DNA of 64,000 nt from Nostoc sp. FACHB-280. Lineage in GTDB: Bacteria > Cyanobacteriota > Cyanobacteriia > Cyanobacteriales > Nostocaceae. A model generated the notes under the pieces. That model did no database searches. It was not told the DNA's origin and was given only the letters and a program-made list of their open reading frames with translations. The stretch covers positions 62,001 to 126,000 of the forward strand of contig NZ_JACJSD010000014.1 in assembly GCF_014697615.1 (NCBI RefSeq), in the 5' to 3' direction. Every line of letters starts with the position of its first letter. Within the stretch, counting starts at the first letter, position 1. The position numbers and the translations under genes are program-made. Below are positions 8,847-18,741 of this stretch, one piece after another.

Positions 8847-11765
8847 ATGAATAAAGTAACTTTTTATGTAATTTTGCTGCACGGATTCTTGTTCGGGATA
8901 GCAACTGCCAGTGCTGAGTCGCCACGTAGTCACAAAGACACAAAAGCTGTAAGTGTTAACCAGATTGCAGAAGTTACGCCTACCAAAAATAGCACAAATC
9001 CCACCTGGAAAAAACTACCGTCACCGCAAGTTTGGATAATTAATCAAGATAAAAAAGTTGAAAGTCAGCCATTTACTTGGGTAGTTAACAATCTCAAACA
9101 AGCAGATAAACAACCATTTTTAGAAGTTGGGAAATCAAGCAATCAGCCAGAAAAAAAGCCGACTTCTCCAGCAAAACCCGCAACTAAAGACGATTTAGAA
9201 GACTTTGATGAAGTAGTTAAAGATACAGAAAAAAAGGAAGGATTATTCACACTCTATCGCAGTACTAAAAAGAATAAAATTTATCTGGAAATTAAACCAG
9301 AACAGTTAAATAATAATTTCTTAGCCACCGCCACACTTGAGTCGGGAATTGGGGAACGTGGTATTTACAGTGGTATACCTTTGCAAGATTTTTTATTTTA
9401 TTGGCAGAGAGTAGATGACAAATTACACTTTGTGGTGCGTAATGTTAATTTTCGCACACGAGAAGGAGATCCCCAAGCGCGATCGCTTGCCCGTTCGTTT
9501 AGCGATTCGACTCTTTACATGCTACCCATCAAAAGCATTCATCCCCAACGCAAAACTATCCTTGTTGACCTCAGTGATTTGCTACTTTCCGACTTAGCGG
9601 GATTATCTGCCAGTTTGGGTATAACCGTCACCACAGACCAATCTTACTTCGGTAATGCCAAAGCCTTTCCCAACAACATCGAAATTGAGTCGGTATTAAA
9701 TTTTTCTAGTGGTGCGACTAGCAGTCGAGATAATCAAAAGCTGAGTTTTGCTTCCCTCGCTGATGACCGTGGCTTTACCTTGCGTGTCCACTACAGCCTC
9801 TCACAATTACCTAATAATAATTACCGCCCCCGTTTAGCAGATGAACGAGTTGGTTATTTCATCACCGCTTACCAAGATTTAACTAAAGATAGTGGTGATC
9901 CCTTTGTACGTTATATTAATCGCTGGAATTTAGAAAAAGCCGACCCCACAGCCGCGATTTCCCGTCCTAAAAAACCGATTGTTTTCTGGATTGATAATGC
10001 CGTTCCTTTAGAATACCGTGATGCCATTAAAGAAGGCATCTTAATGTGGAATAAAGCCTTCCTCAAAGCCGGATTTAAAGATGCGATTGAAGCCAAACAA
10101 ATGCCAGATAACGCCACTTGGGATCCGGCAGATATTCGCTACAACACAATTCGCTGGATAAACACCGTTGATGGTTATTTTGCAATGGGGCCATCCCGTG
10201 TTAACCCCCTAACCGGAGAAATTTTAGATGCAGACATTTTAGTTGATGCGAGTTTTGTCCGGGCATTGAAAAGTGAATATCGCAAAATTGTCCAACCGAA
10301 CCAAAACCAAAATCGCACATCTTTATCAACTTGGATGCAAAATCGCTTTCTTTGCGGTGGCGACAATTCCCAGCCCCAAGAAAATGGCTTACTCCGCAAT
10401 TTATCGAAACTCGCTGGGGAATATGATTTGTGTTATGGCATGGAAGCTGCGAATCAATTTGCCTTTGGTTCTTTGGCAATGACGCTGTTAAAAGATGGGA
10501 CACCTAGCCAAGAGCAACAAAAAGAATATATCAATCAATATCTACGGTTAATTATTGCCCACGAAGTTGGTCATACACTGGGTTTGCGCCATAACTTTCG
10601 CGGTAGTACCCTGCTACCACCCCAGGAGATGAACAATAAAGATGTCACCCACCGTAAAGGTTTGACATCTTCGGTAATGGATTACATTCCCCCCAATATT
10701 GCACCCCAAGGCACAAAACAGGGGGATTATTTTCCCAGCGCGGTGGGTGCTTATGATGAATGGGCAATTCAATATGGTTATATCTCCACTAGGGCTAGTA
10801 CTCCCATTGCCGAAAAACCATTGTTGCAGGAAATTGCCAACCAATCCTCTAAACCAGAGTTGAGTTATTCCACAGACGAGGATGTTTATGACCTCGACCC
10901 CACTGCCGATGCTTGGGACAATAGTAACAATGTGCTTGTTTATGCCCAATGGCAGTTAGATAACTCGCGGGTGATGTGGGAACGTCTCAACCGGGGTTAT
11001 CCGACGGCTGGGGAAAGCTACAGCGATGTCAGCGAACGCTTTAGTACAGTGTTGGGCAATTATTTTCAGCAAATTTATTATGTGAGTAAATATATTGGCG
11101 GACAATCTTTTTACCGCATCAAAGGTGCTGATGTGGATTCCAGTAAACTGAGTGGACAAAATCGTTTACCATTTCAACCAGTCCCCGTAGAAGAACAACG
11201 GCAAGCTTTAAAAACCCTACAAAAGTATGTGTTTGCCGAAGATGCCTTAAAATTTTCCCCAGATTTATTGAATAAATTAGCACCTTCCCGGTGGCGGCAT
11301 TGGGGCAGCTATCCCCGCGTCGGACGTTTAGATTATCCGATTCATGAGTTGGTTTTATTCTTGCAGAGTGCGGTTTTGCGCGATTTACTTTCAAGCGATC
11401 GCCTCTACCGTCTCAAGGATTTGGAACTCAAAGCCCAATCAGGGCAAGCACTGACATTACCAGAGTTATTTGATACGCTCCAGTCAGGAATTTGGACAGA
11501 AGTCATCAACCCCCAAAAATCTGCTTTGCAAATCTCCAGTATGCGACGAGGTTTGCAGAGAGAATACTTGGATATTTTAATTGCTATGGTGTTGCGGAAA
11601 GATAATGTCCCCGAAGATGCGCGGACTTTAGCTTGGTACAAACTCAAGCAATTAGATGAAAAACTCGCTCAAGTAAGTTCCCAAGATGAATATAGCAAAG
11701 CTCATATTCTTGAAACACGCGATCGCATTACTAAAGCCTTGAATGCACCATTGCAAGGAAATTAA
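8847..11765 (+). CDS. Secreted zinc-dependent metalloprotease (DUF5117/DUF4953 type)
   Basis: A 972-residue protein with an N-terminal signal peptide (hydrophobic 5-22, then TASAES). The zinc site is HEVGHTLGLRHNF at about residues 572-584, the extended HExxHxxGxxH motif of metzincin-type peptidases, followed by the SSVMDYIPP Met-turn-like segment about 45 residues on. The N-terminal part (FTLYRSTKKNKIYLEI, then FYWQRVDDKLHFVVRN) and the block IVFWIDNAVPLEYRDAIKEG are typical of the large DUF5117-DUF4953 bacterial proteases. A Lys/Pro-rich linker (about 100-125) follows the signal. Substrate unknown; it should act in the periplasm or outside the cell. The next gene is about 216 bp away past an inverted repeat array, so it is probably monocistronic. 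Confidence 0.9.
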   Translation: MNKVTFYVILLHGFLFGIATASAESPRSHKDTKAVSVNQIAEVTPTKNSTNPTWKKLPSPQVWIINQDKKVESQPFTWVVNNLKQADKQPFLEVGKSSNQPEKKPTSPAKPATKDDLEDFDEVVKDTEKKEGLFTLYRSTKKNKIYLEIKPEQLNNNFLATATLESGIGERGIYSGIPLQDFLFYWQRVDDKLHFVVRNVNFRTREGDPQARSLARSFSDSTLYMLPIKSIHPQRKTILVDLSDLLLSDLAGLSASLGITVTTDQSYFGNAKAFPNNIEIESVLNFSSGATSSRDNQKLSFASLADDRGFTLRVHYSLSQLPNNNYRPRLADERVGYFITAYQDLTKDSGDPFVRYINRWNLEKADPTAAISRPKKPIVFWIDNAVPLEYRDAIKEGILMWNKAFLKAGFKDAIEAKQMPDNATWDPADIRYNTIRWINTVDGYFAMGPSRVNPLTGEILDADILVDASFVRALKSEYRKIVQPNQNQNRTSLSTWMQNRFLCGGDNSQPQENGLLRNLSKLAGEYDLCYGMEAANQFAFGSLAMTLLKDGTPSQEQQKEYINQYLRLIIAHEVGHTLGLRHNFRGSTLLPPQEMNNKDVTHRKGLTSSVMDYIPPNIAPQGTKQGDYFPSAVGAYDEWAIQYGYISTRASTPIAEKPLLQEIANQSSKPELSYSTDEDVYDLDPTADAWDNSNNVLVYAQWQLDNSRVMWERLNRGYPTAGESYSDVSERFSTVLGNYFQQIYYVSKYIGGQSFYRIKGADVDSSKLSGQNRLPFQPVPVEEQRQALKTLQKYVFAEDALKFSPDLLNKLAPSRWRHWGSYPRVGRLDYPIHELVLFLQSAVLRDLLSSDRLYRLKDLELKAQSGQALTLPELFDTLQSGIWTEVINPQKSALQISSMRRGLQREYLDILIAMVLRKDNVPEDARTLAWYKLKQLDEKLAQVSSQDEYSKAHILETRDRITKALNAPLQGN

Positions 11766-11800
11766 ACAAAGACTTGGTTACAAAGGTTATTTGTTGAGAC

Positions 11801-11884
11801 TGGGTGTAGGGGTTTAGGGTACAGGGGTGTAAGGATTTTAAAGCACCTACCTACACCCCTGCACCCTTATACCCTTACACCCTT
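11801..11884. repeat. Long imperfect hairpin built from inverted heptamer arrays
   Basis: A G-rich array (11801-11834, 'gggtgta/ggggttta/gggtaca' units) is followed by its near-complement (11848-11884, 'ctacacccctgcaccc' and similar units). About 80% of positions in the 34-base arms can pair. It follows the metalloprotease stop and could act as a terminator-like structure between co-directional genes. Confidence 0.65.
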
Positions 11885-11981
11885 AATCAAGGAACATTCT
11901 TTCACCAGAAACGATATGATATGTCATTTCTCCATGAAATAGTACAGACTGGAAGATAAATTCCAGTACAGACAACAATCT

Positions 11982-13340
11982 ATGACAATTGCGGTCTCAA
12001 CCAAGTACAACTTCCTGCCTCGCTTTTACAAACTGGCAAGCATTGGTATGCTATCCAACATGATGGTTCCCCTAGCCGGTTTGGTGGATATTGCCTTTTT
12101 GGGACACTTGGCAGATATCCGTCACTTGGCGGGAGTGATTTTAGCAACAATTATTTTTGACTACCTTTACCGGGTGTTGAAATTCCTGCGTTCTAGTGTC
12201 AATGCGTTGACTGCACAAGCTGTTGGACTCGATGACCACAAAGCCGTACTCTTGGCAGGGATACGTAGTGGCTTAATTGCTTTGGGAATTGGCTTATTAA
12301 TTCTGTTGTTACAATACCCCTTACAAAAAATTGGCTTTACGATTCTCAGTGGTTCCCCAGAAATTGAAATTGCTGGGGCTGATTATTTCCAAGCCAGAAT
12401 TTGGGGAGCGCCAGCCGTATTGCTGAATTTTGTCTTAATTGGCTGGTTTATGGGACAAGAAAAGAATAGCGTCGTCCTAGTTATGTCTGTAATTGGTAAT
12501 GGCTCGAATGTGGTGCTGGACTATTTGATGATTTCCCTTTGGGGTTGGGAAAGTATGGGGGCTGGACTAGCCACAGCCATTAGTCAATATCTAGCATTAT
12601 TAACTGGTTTGATATATGCCTGCTTTACTATTCCCTGGCAAACCTTACCCGCAGCTTTCCAAGAAGTGTTTGATTGGGTGGCTCTCAAAGATACGGTGGC
12701 GCTGAAGAGTAATATTCTCATCCGCTTTATTGTGCTGATTTCCACTTATGCCATCTTCACCAACTTGAGTGCAGCGATGGGAACGGAAATCTTAGCCGAG
12801 AATGGTTTGCTCTTACAAATTGCTTTATTAAGTCAGTTCACAGTCCAAGGTGTGGGAATGACAACTCAAACCCTGACTGGTAACTTTTATAGCAAAGGTG
12901 CCAAAGAACAAATGACTGCATTGCTGACTGTCTCTGTATTGACCAGTTTAGTGATTGCTTTGGGTTTTGCTGTTGTTTCAGTGCTGTTTCCCGATACAGT
13001 CTTTGGGCTATTAACTAATCACGCCGAAGTCAACAAACATATCAGTAATTATACAATTTGGTTACTGCCATTGTTGGGATTAACCGCCATTGCCTTTATG
13101 TTAGAAGGTTATTTTATTGGTTTAAAAGAAGGTGCAACCTTACGCAATGCAGTCTTAATTGCTTTTAGTTGTGGCTTTGTGCCTGTAGCGATCGCAGCTT
13201 GGTATATTCACAATAACTCCTTACTGTGGATGTCGCTAGTAGCTTATATGGCAATTAATCTGACAGTCTTAGCAGTCCAAATACCCCGGACACTCGGTAG
13301 CCCAACTCTCGAAAATCAACAACCCCTACCATCTAGTTAA
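11982..13340 (+). CDS. MATE-family efflux transporter (DinF-like)
   Basis: A 452-residue integral membrane protein with about twelve hydrophobic segments in two MatE halves. The first half has MLSNMMVPLAGLVDIAFLG, the canonical N-terminal MATE signature with an Asp in TM1, and RSSVNALTAQAVG; the second begins near LRFIVLISTYAIFTNL-like sequence (about residue 243). The family exports cationic drugs and metabolites using Na+ or H+ gradients; the substrate is not predictable. The ATG at 11982 gives a short cytoplasmic N terminus. The downstream Uma2 gene follows 80 bp later on the same strand, so cotranscription is possible. Confidence 0.92.
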   Translation: MTIAVSTKYNFLPRFYKLASIGMLSNMMVPLAGLVDIAFLGHLADIRHLAGVILATIIFDYLYRVLKFLRSSVNALTAQAVGLDDHKAVLLAGIRSGLIALGIGLLILLLQYPLQKIGFTILSGSPEIEIAGADYFQARIWGAPAVLLNFVLIGWFMGQEKNSVVLVMSVIGNGSNVVLDYLMISLWGWESMGAGLATAISQYLALLTGLIYACFTIPWQTLPAAFQEVFDWVALKDTVALKSNILIRFIVLISTYAIFTNLSAAMGTEILAENGLLLQIALLSQFTVQGVGMTTQTLTGNFYSKGAKEQMTALLTVSVLTSLVIALGFAVVSVLFPDTVFGLLTNHAEVNKHISNYTIWLLPLLGLTAIAFMLEGYFIGLKEGATLRNAVLIAFSCGFVPVAIAAWYIHNNSLLWMSLVAYMAINLTVLAVQIPRTLGSPTLENQQPLPSS

Positions 13341-13420
13341 TTGCAACTCACCTCATATTGAAAGCAAAAATCCCCAAACCTCTATTGTTATAATCATTGC
13401 GTCGGCAGTGAATTACTGAC

Positions 13421-14065
13421 ATGACTTTACCTCTGATTACCCAAGATATGATTGCACTCGCTCCCGGAGATGAGTTAATTTTGCGATATCGCACTTGGGA
13501 TGATTACGAAAATCTCCTGAGCCGTCGTCAAAATAAAGCTGGGCTAAAAATCAGATATAGCAGTGCTACTCAAGAAATTAGAATTATGTCGCCTTTACCT
13601 GGGCATGGTAAGAATGTTGATATTTTGGCAGACTTGGTAAAGGCTTTACTCCGTTATCAAGGTCAAGACTGGGAAGCATTTACACCAATCACTCTGAAGT
13701 TGACAAATCAACAAGGAGTAGAACCAGACTATTGTTTTTATCTTCAAAATCGTCAGCGAATATTGGGTAAAGAGCGTCTCGACTTGGAAATTGACCCTCC
13801 TCCCGATTTACTCATTGAAGTTGATTTGACTTCAACCACAACACCAGAAGCCTATCAAGCAATTGCCCCTAGTGAACTTTGGATTTATCGTCGCAGTAAT
13901 TTGCTAATTTATCACTTTGATAAACAGCAGTATCAGGAAAGTCAAACAAGTTATCACTTTCCTGATTTTGATGTGAAAAAGCTGATACCGAAGTATGTTG
14001 AGCGAGGTTGGCAAGTTGGTTCCAGTGTGGCGGTGCGAGAGTTTGAGGCATTTTTGCAAAGTTAG
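13421..14065 (+). CDS. Uma2 family (DUF820) putative endonuclease
   Basis: A 214-residue member of the Uma2 family, which is greatly expanded in cyanobacteria and has a PD-(D/E)XK restriction-endonuclease-like fold. Visible are the family's N-terminal GLKIRYSSATQEIRIMSPLPGH block, the EPDYCFYLQN strand with the acidic pair, and DLLIEVDLTST, the likely catalytic E/D-X strand; SELWIYRR follows. In this copy the usual catalytic Lys (EV.S.S type) is replaced by Asp-Leu-Thr-Ser, so nuclease activity is uncertain. Biological roles of Uma2 proteins are not established. No partner gene is coupled to it. Confidence 0.85.
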   Translation: MTLPLITQDMIALAPGDELILRYRTWDDYENLLSRRQNKAGLKIRYSSATQEIRIMSPLPGHGKNVDILADLVKALLRYQGQDWEAFTPITLKLTNQQGVEPDYCFYLQNRQRILGKERLDLEIDPPPDLLIEVDLTSTTTPEAYQAIAPSELWIYRRSNLLIYHFDKQQYQESQTSYHFPDFDVKKLIPKYVERGWQVGSSVAVREFEAFLQS

Positions 14066-14158
14066 TTGGTAAATTCACGCATCTGCCATCACCAATCCCA
14101 CTAATATTAAAAACAATTCTTACTTTTGCCTTTTGCCTTTGGACTTTTGCCATAAATC

Positions 14159-15421
<1,263 letters not shown>

Positions 15422-15424
15422 AAA

Positions 15425-15994
15425 TTAAAGACCAACAGATACTAAATCATCTGGTAAAGTTGGGTCATTAAGAGCATCGCGGAAGTATTTTCCAGATAGT
15501 CCAACTGCTGCAAAAATCGGTGTACCAGCCTTCAGGTCAAAAATATACGCAGTGTACTTTGTTGAACGACGAGGATGTGAAGGAAAGGTAGAACCACTAA
15601 GGTCAAAGTTTCCTTTGACTACTACTAACATCATTGGTGGTTCTTCTTCCTTAAAGTCAAAATCTCCGAAACCAGTAGCAGGAATTTCAGCAGCTTTGAT
15701 TGGACGGTTAAAGATTGCTTCAGGGGTGCCACTTATAATCTTGAATTGACAAGAATGAGCAAGGGTATAGTTAACGGCAGCTTGTCTAATCTCCTGATCT
15801 GAAGCTGAAATTAGCGGACGTTTTTGAAATATATTCAACCGATTATTTTCTTCAGAAAAGAATTTTTTGAGTATTTCTGGGGGAATATTACTACGTTGAT
15901 TTTGAATTAAACAACGATCTGATAAAGCAGCTACAGATGGTATGGCACAAAAACTCACTAACAATAATGTCAAGCTCAATAAAGTTTTTTTCAT
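15425..15994 (-). CDS. Secreted hypothetical protein
   Basis: A 189-residue protein with a clear signal peptide: MKKTLLSLTLLLVSFCAIPSVA, with likely cleavage after the Ala of SVA or SVAA. The mature part has two Cys (one near the mature N terminus in DRCLIQNQ, one in AHSCQFKI) that could form a disulfide in the periplasm. It contains the conserved-looking block MMLVVVKGNFD and ends YFRDALNDPTLPDDLVSVGL. I do not recognise the family. It is convergent with the LpxB-like gene with only 3 bp between stops, and downstream (same strand) of the 128-residue membrane protein. Confidence 0.72.
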   Translation of the reverse strand: MKKTLLSLTLLLVSFCAIPSVAALSDRCLIQNQRSNIPPEILKKFFSEENNRLNIFQKRPLISASDQEIRQAAVNYTLAHSCQFKIISGTPEAIFNRPIKAAEIPATGFGDFDFKEEEPPMMLVVVKGNFDLSGSTFPSHPRRSTKYTAYIFDLKAGTPIFAAVGLSGKYFRDALNDPTLPDDLVSVGL

Positions 15995-16099
15995 AATTTT
16001 ATTTTTAAGAAATTGCTTGCCTCCATATTTTAATCAAGTAACGCAATATCTGGCATTAACCAGGTCTTAATGTACATACATAATTCTTACTCAGCCGAG

Positions 16100-16133
16100 A
16101 AGCTCACAGAGAAAAGAATTTCTCTGTGAGCTT
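16100..16133. other. Perfect 15-bp palindromic hairpin
   Basis: The 15 bases 16100-16114 (core CTCACAGAGAAA) pair without mismatch with 16119-16133 across the loop AGAA. It starts 3 bases past the stop of the 128-residue minus-strand gene and 106 bp before the start of the next. There is no T tract on either strand, so it may stabilise a 3' end or be a processing site rather than a classical terminator. Confidence 0.6.
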
Positions 16134-16135
16134 CC

Positions 16136-16522
16136 TTAATCTGAAGACTGACCATCTCGTCGCCCTAGTTCATAAATCCCAGAACCAATACAAGCCAGTA
16201 TCCCGATACTAATTGCCCAACTGCGACCTAAACTGATTTCTACGCCCCAGTTACATAAAGTGCCTATACCTAAAAACGGCACAATGCTAAATAGTGAGGC
16301 GTAAAAAGCGTTTTGGGATTCTCTGGCTTTGCGAGTTTTTTCAAATTCTGTCTGACTAGTGTACAGCGATCGCTCGGCAAAATTAAACCAACGATTTAAC
16401 TGCTCAATTACCCATTCACTACAGGGGAAAAAACCTAAGTACAACGCTAAAGACCACAGACTAGCGCCAGCGATCGCAACGGTATCAATTTCAAACGAGA
16501 AAGGCAATATATCAGTCAACAT
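16136..16522 (-). CDS. Small membrane hypothetical protein
   Basis: A 128-residue protein with hydrophobic stretches near the N terminus (VAIAGASLWSLALYLGFFP), in the middle (YASLFSIVPFLGIGTLCNWG) and near the C terminus (WAISIGILACIGSGIYELG), suggesting three membrane spans. Between spans 1 and 2 lies an amphipathic, charged segment (FNFAERSLYTSQTEFEKTRKARES). Start ATG at 16522. Family unknown. The following perfect hairpin suggests its transcript ends or is processed there. Confidence 0.62.
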   Translation of the reverse strand: MLTDILPFSFEIDTVAIAGASLWSLALYLGFFPCSEWVIEQLNRWFNFAERSLYTSQTEFEKTRKARESQNAFYASLFSIVPFLGIGTLCNWGVEISLGRSWAISIGILACIGSGIYELGRRDGQSSD

Positions 16523-17082
16523 GGCTTGGGTGCGTCCTGCAAATGGTCATCTTGGCCTTTTTTCAAGCTCCATCGACCTATTCAGCAATTTTAAGCATAA
16601 ATGCTTGCACGATTTCAACTATCTAGAGCAGAAACTCCCCCTTCACCGCACAAGGAAAACTCACAACCTTTATCTACCGTGTCTCCCTTGTCTACCTTGT
16701 CTCTCTGAAATTCCTGATTCTTTAGTATTACTTACGTATATACATAAGTATGGCTATAGTTGCCATAACTGCAAACTCTGATTGTTGATGATACTGCAAC
16801 TAAGCACATAGTGTGAAAATTATATTTATCAATTAAAAAATCTGCAAAATAATGACTTATGGTTAATCTTTAATTGCAAAATCTGATAACATAAACGGGG
16901 AAATAAAAATGCTGACATCCTTAATACATAAGCAATGTTAGGAAATCAATTATATAAAATCATGTTTTTAGATAAACAAACAAAATCAAAAAAATCTGAT
17001 TTCATCGTCATAATTAAGAGCTAAAAAATAACTAATTCCCCAATAAATCATAGATGATACTGTGCAAATAAGGAATCCAATA
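16523..17082. other. Intergenic region with a heptamer array
   Basis: About 560 bp between divergent genes. It contains a C/T-rich degenerate array (about 16676-16707, 'tgtctcccttgtctacc' style units) and otherwise AT-rich sequence. No coding frame is convincing: a plus-strand frame that crosses from the 128-residue gene is mostly antisense to it. Confidence 0.5.
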
Positions 17083-17760
17083 ATGGGTCAAAGACCAAAA
17101 AAAGTATTGCTTTCGGGAGCGACATTATTAGTATTGGGATTGAGTTTTGTTGGTGTTAGCACTTTCGGGTCAAATGTCGAAACAGTTACAGCCAGAGAAG
17201 TGCAACCAAGAACAGCCGCCAGAAACAATGGGTGGTTAGCTGCGTCTTTCCCTGTAGAAAACTTTCAAGCATATACATCGCCCTTTGGTTATCGCCGTTC
17301 TGCAACTGGTGGGGCGAATTGGGAATTTCACGGAGGCTTAGATATAGCCGCGCCACAGGGCAGTTATATCCGGAATTGGTGGGTAGGTACAGTAGTTAAA
17401 GTAGGCGATCGCACCGCTTGCGGCACTCACATAGTTATAAAATCTGGTGAGTGGCAACATACCTACTGTCATCTAGAAGGCCATGTCGAAACTGCTGATG
17501 GTCGCCGCTATTTAATAGATAGGGCTGGCGGAATTCAAATTTGGGAAGGTCAAGTCATTCCCACCGGAGTCAGAATTGGTCGTGTAGGGATGACAGGACG
17601 CACCACCGGGCCGCACCTCCACTGGGGCTTGAAATATGCAAATAACTATGTAGACCCGGCATTAGTGCTAAGAGAAATGTTTACTCAGCAACAAATTGCC
17701 AGCAGAGAATCAAAAATTGTCATTCAAGAGTCCAAAAATCAGCGCGACTCTGGTTATTGA
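17083..17760 (+). CDS. M23 (LytM-type) peptidoglycan endopeptidase domain protein
   Basis: A 225-residue exported protein. After a signal segment (LLSGATLLVLGLSFVGVSTFG) comes an M23 domain: FHGGLDIAAPQGSYI holds the His and Asp zinc ligands (HxxxD), IVIKSGEWQHTYCHLEGH the following strands, and GRTTGPHLHWGLKY the HLH motif with the third zinc ligand and catalytic His. All zinc ligands are present, so it may be an active peptide-bridge hydrolase in the cell wall. I chose the ATG at 17083 because AAGGA lies 8 bases upstream; a GTG at 17062 would add seven residues but has no ribosome-binding site. The C-terminal tail (QQQIASRESK onwards) is charged and probably disordered. Confidence 0.88.
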   Translation: MGQRPKKVLLSGATLLVLGLSFVGVSTFGSNVETVTAREVQPRTAARNNGWLAASFPVENFQAYTSPFGYRRSATGGANWEFHGGLDIAAPQGSYIRNWWVGTVVKVGDRTACGTHIVIKSGEWQHTYCHLEGHVETADGRRYLIDRAGGIQIWEGQVIPTGVRIGRVGMTGRTTGPHLHWGLKYANNYVDPALVLREMFTQQQIASRESKIVIQESKNQRDSGY

Positions 17761-17855
17761 AATACTTTTCAGGATTGGTGATGCGATGGCGTAACCGCCC
17801 AGCGTAGCTAATCGCTCCTATCAGTGTAAGGGAAAAAGTGGGCGCGATCGCATAA

Positions 17856-18095
17856 TTACATATTTTGCATTATGGCATCATTCATATCTTCTAAAGATTT
17901 GGGTGTACCTTGATATTTTAAGCAGCCTGCAACATCTTTCAATGTAGTTTCTGCAAAAGGTTTCTTAGGTTTAATAAGAATCCTATCACCCATATTAATT
18001 GCTATTAATTCCTGTCCAATTTCCCAACCAGATGCTTTTAGTAATTCTTCAGGAATAATCACTTTTCCTTCATTTGTTACTTTATATTGCCACAA
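17856..18095 (-). CDS. AbrB/MazE/SpoVT-domain protein without a visible toxin partner
   Basis: A 79-residue protein whose first 45 residues match the swapped-hairpin AbrB DNA-binding domain: KVTNEGKVIIPEELL then GWEIGQELI and DRILIKPKK. Such proteins are usually antitoxins or transition-state regulators. The tail (KYQGTPKSLEDMNDAIM) resembles the toxin-binding tail of antitoxins, but no toxin gene is adjacent: upstream is about 500 bp of AT-rich DNA and downstream only repeats. The start is a TTG directly after an in-frame stop, with no ribosome-binding site visible; the gene may be a remnant. Confidence 0.6.
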   Translation of the reverse strand: MWQYKVTNEGKVIIPEELLKASGWEIGQELIAINMGDRILIKPKKPFAETTLKDVAGCLKYQGTPKSLEDMNDAIMQNM

Positions 18096-18600
18096 TAAAT
18101 TTAATGATTATCAATGGAAAATTTGTTGGCATATTAATTTTATTTTTACATTTTTCATACCTCAGTTTTTCCTATCTTGCACCTGAAGATTAAAATCGCG
18201 GTTCATCTTGCAAACAAGCAAAGTCTACGAAAGCAGACTTCAAAACCATTAGTTTTACGTTCGTTTGAATAGGTGGTTTTCACTTCTTTAGCTTAAGCGC
18301 CTCTGATTCCTATCTACTTTTACTGTAATCAACCAAAAAACGCTGTACACATTTTATTTTATATTTTTACAGTACTACTGGCTCATACAGTGAAGGATTA
18401 ATCAGCAGGGAGATTTTTAATAATTTATTTATCTCTCTTTGGCTTTTCTTAAACATTACAAGTGGCTAGTAAACAAAAATTAATAATACGGAAACTATTG
18501 TAAATAAAAGTGATGCAAATTGATGGGCAGAAGTTATTAAATACAGAGATAATACAAAAAACGTAAGCGCAGAAGAATCATTAATTTTGACAGAGCATTG
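18096..18600. other. AT-rich intergenic region upstream of the glycogen phosphorylase locus
   Basis: About 500 bp of AT-rich sequence with no repeat array, RNA gene or coding frame that I can support. It should contain the promoter of the phosphorylase transcript. Confidence 0.45.
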
Positions 18601-18741
18601 ATGGCAAAAGCTGCTTCATCTTCAGGGGAGAATTCACAAAATGAAGACTCCGGCGGAATCAACCTGAAGGTAATTTTGTGGCAGCAAATGATAGATAAAA
18701 ATCGCAAAAAATTAACAGAGAGTTTGGACTTGTATGGCTAA
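18601..18741 (+). CDS. Possible 46-residue protein overlapping the alpha-glucan phosphorylase start
   Basis: An open frame of 46 codons starts at ATG 18601 (MAKAASSSGENSQNEDSGG) and stops at TAA 18739-18741, overlapping the phosphorylase ATG (18734) by 8 bases. The N half is Ser/Asn/Gly-rich and disordered-looking; the C half (LKVILWQQMIDKNRKKLTES) would form an amphipathic basic helix. The overlap suits translational coupling, and the phosphorylase ATG has no good ribosome-binding site of its own. However, this frame also lacks a clear ribosome-binding site. The family is unrecognised and the call is tentative. Confidence 0.45.
   Translation: MAKAASSSGENSQNEDSGGINLKVILWQQMIDKNRKKLTESLDLYG

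Noticed and set aside
10201-10503. Minus-strand frames opposite the metalloprotease gene
   Set aside because: They are shadows of a long, well supported gene and have no family features.
16359-16781. 140-codon plus-strand frame overlapping the 128-residue membrane protein gene
   Set aside because: Half is antisense to a better gene, and the rest translates a repeat array (CLPCLPCLS), so it looks non-coding.
17856-18095. A toxin-antitoxin system around the AbrB-like gene
   Set aside because: No toxin-like frame adjoins it on either side, so a complete module is not supported here.
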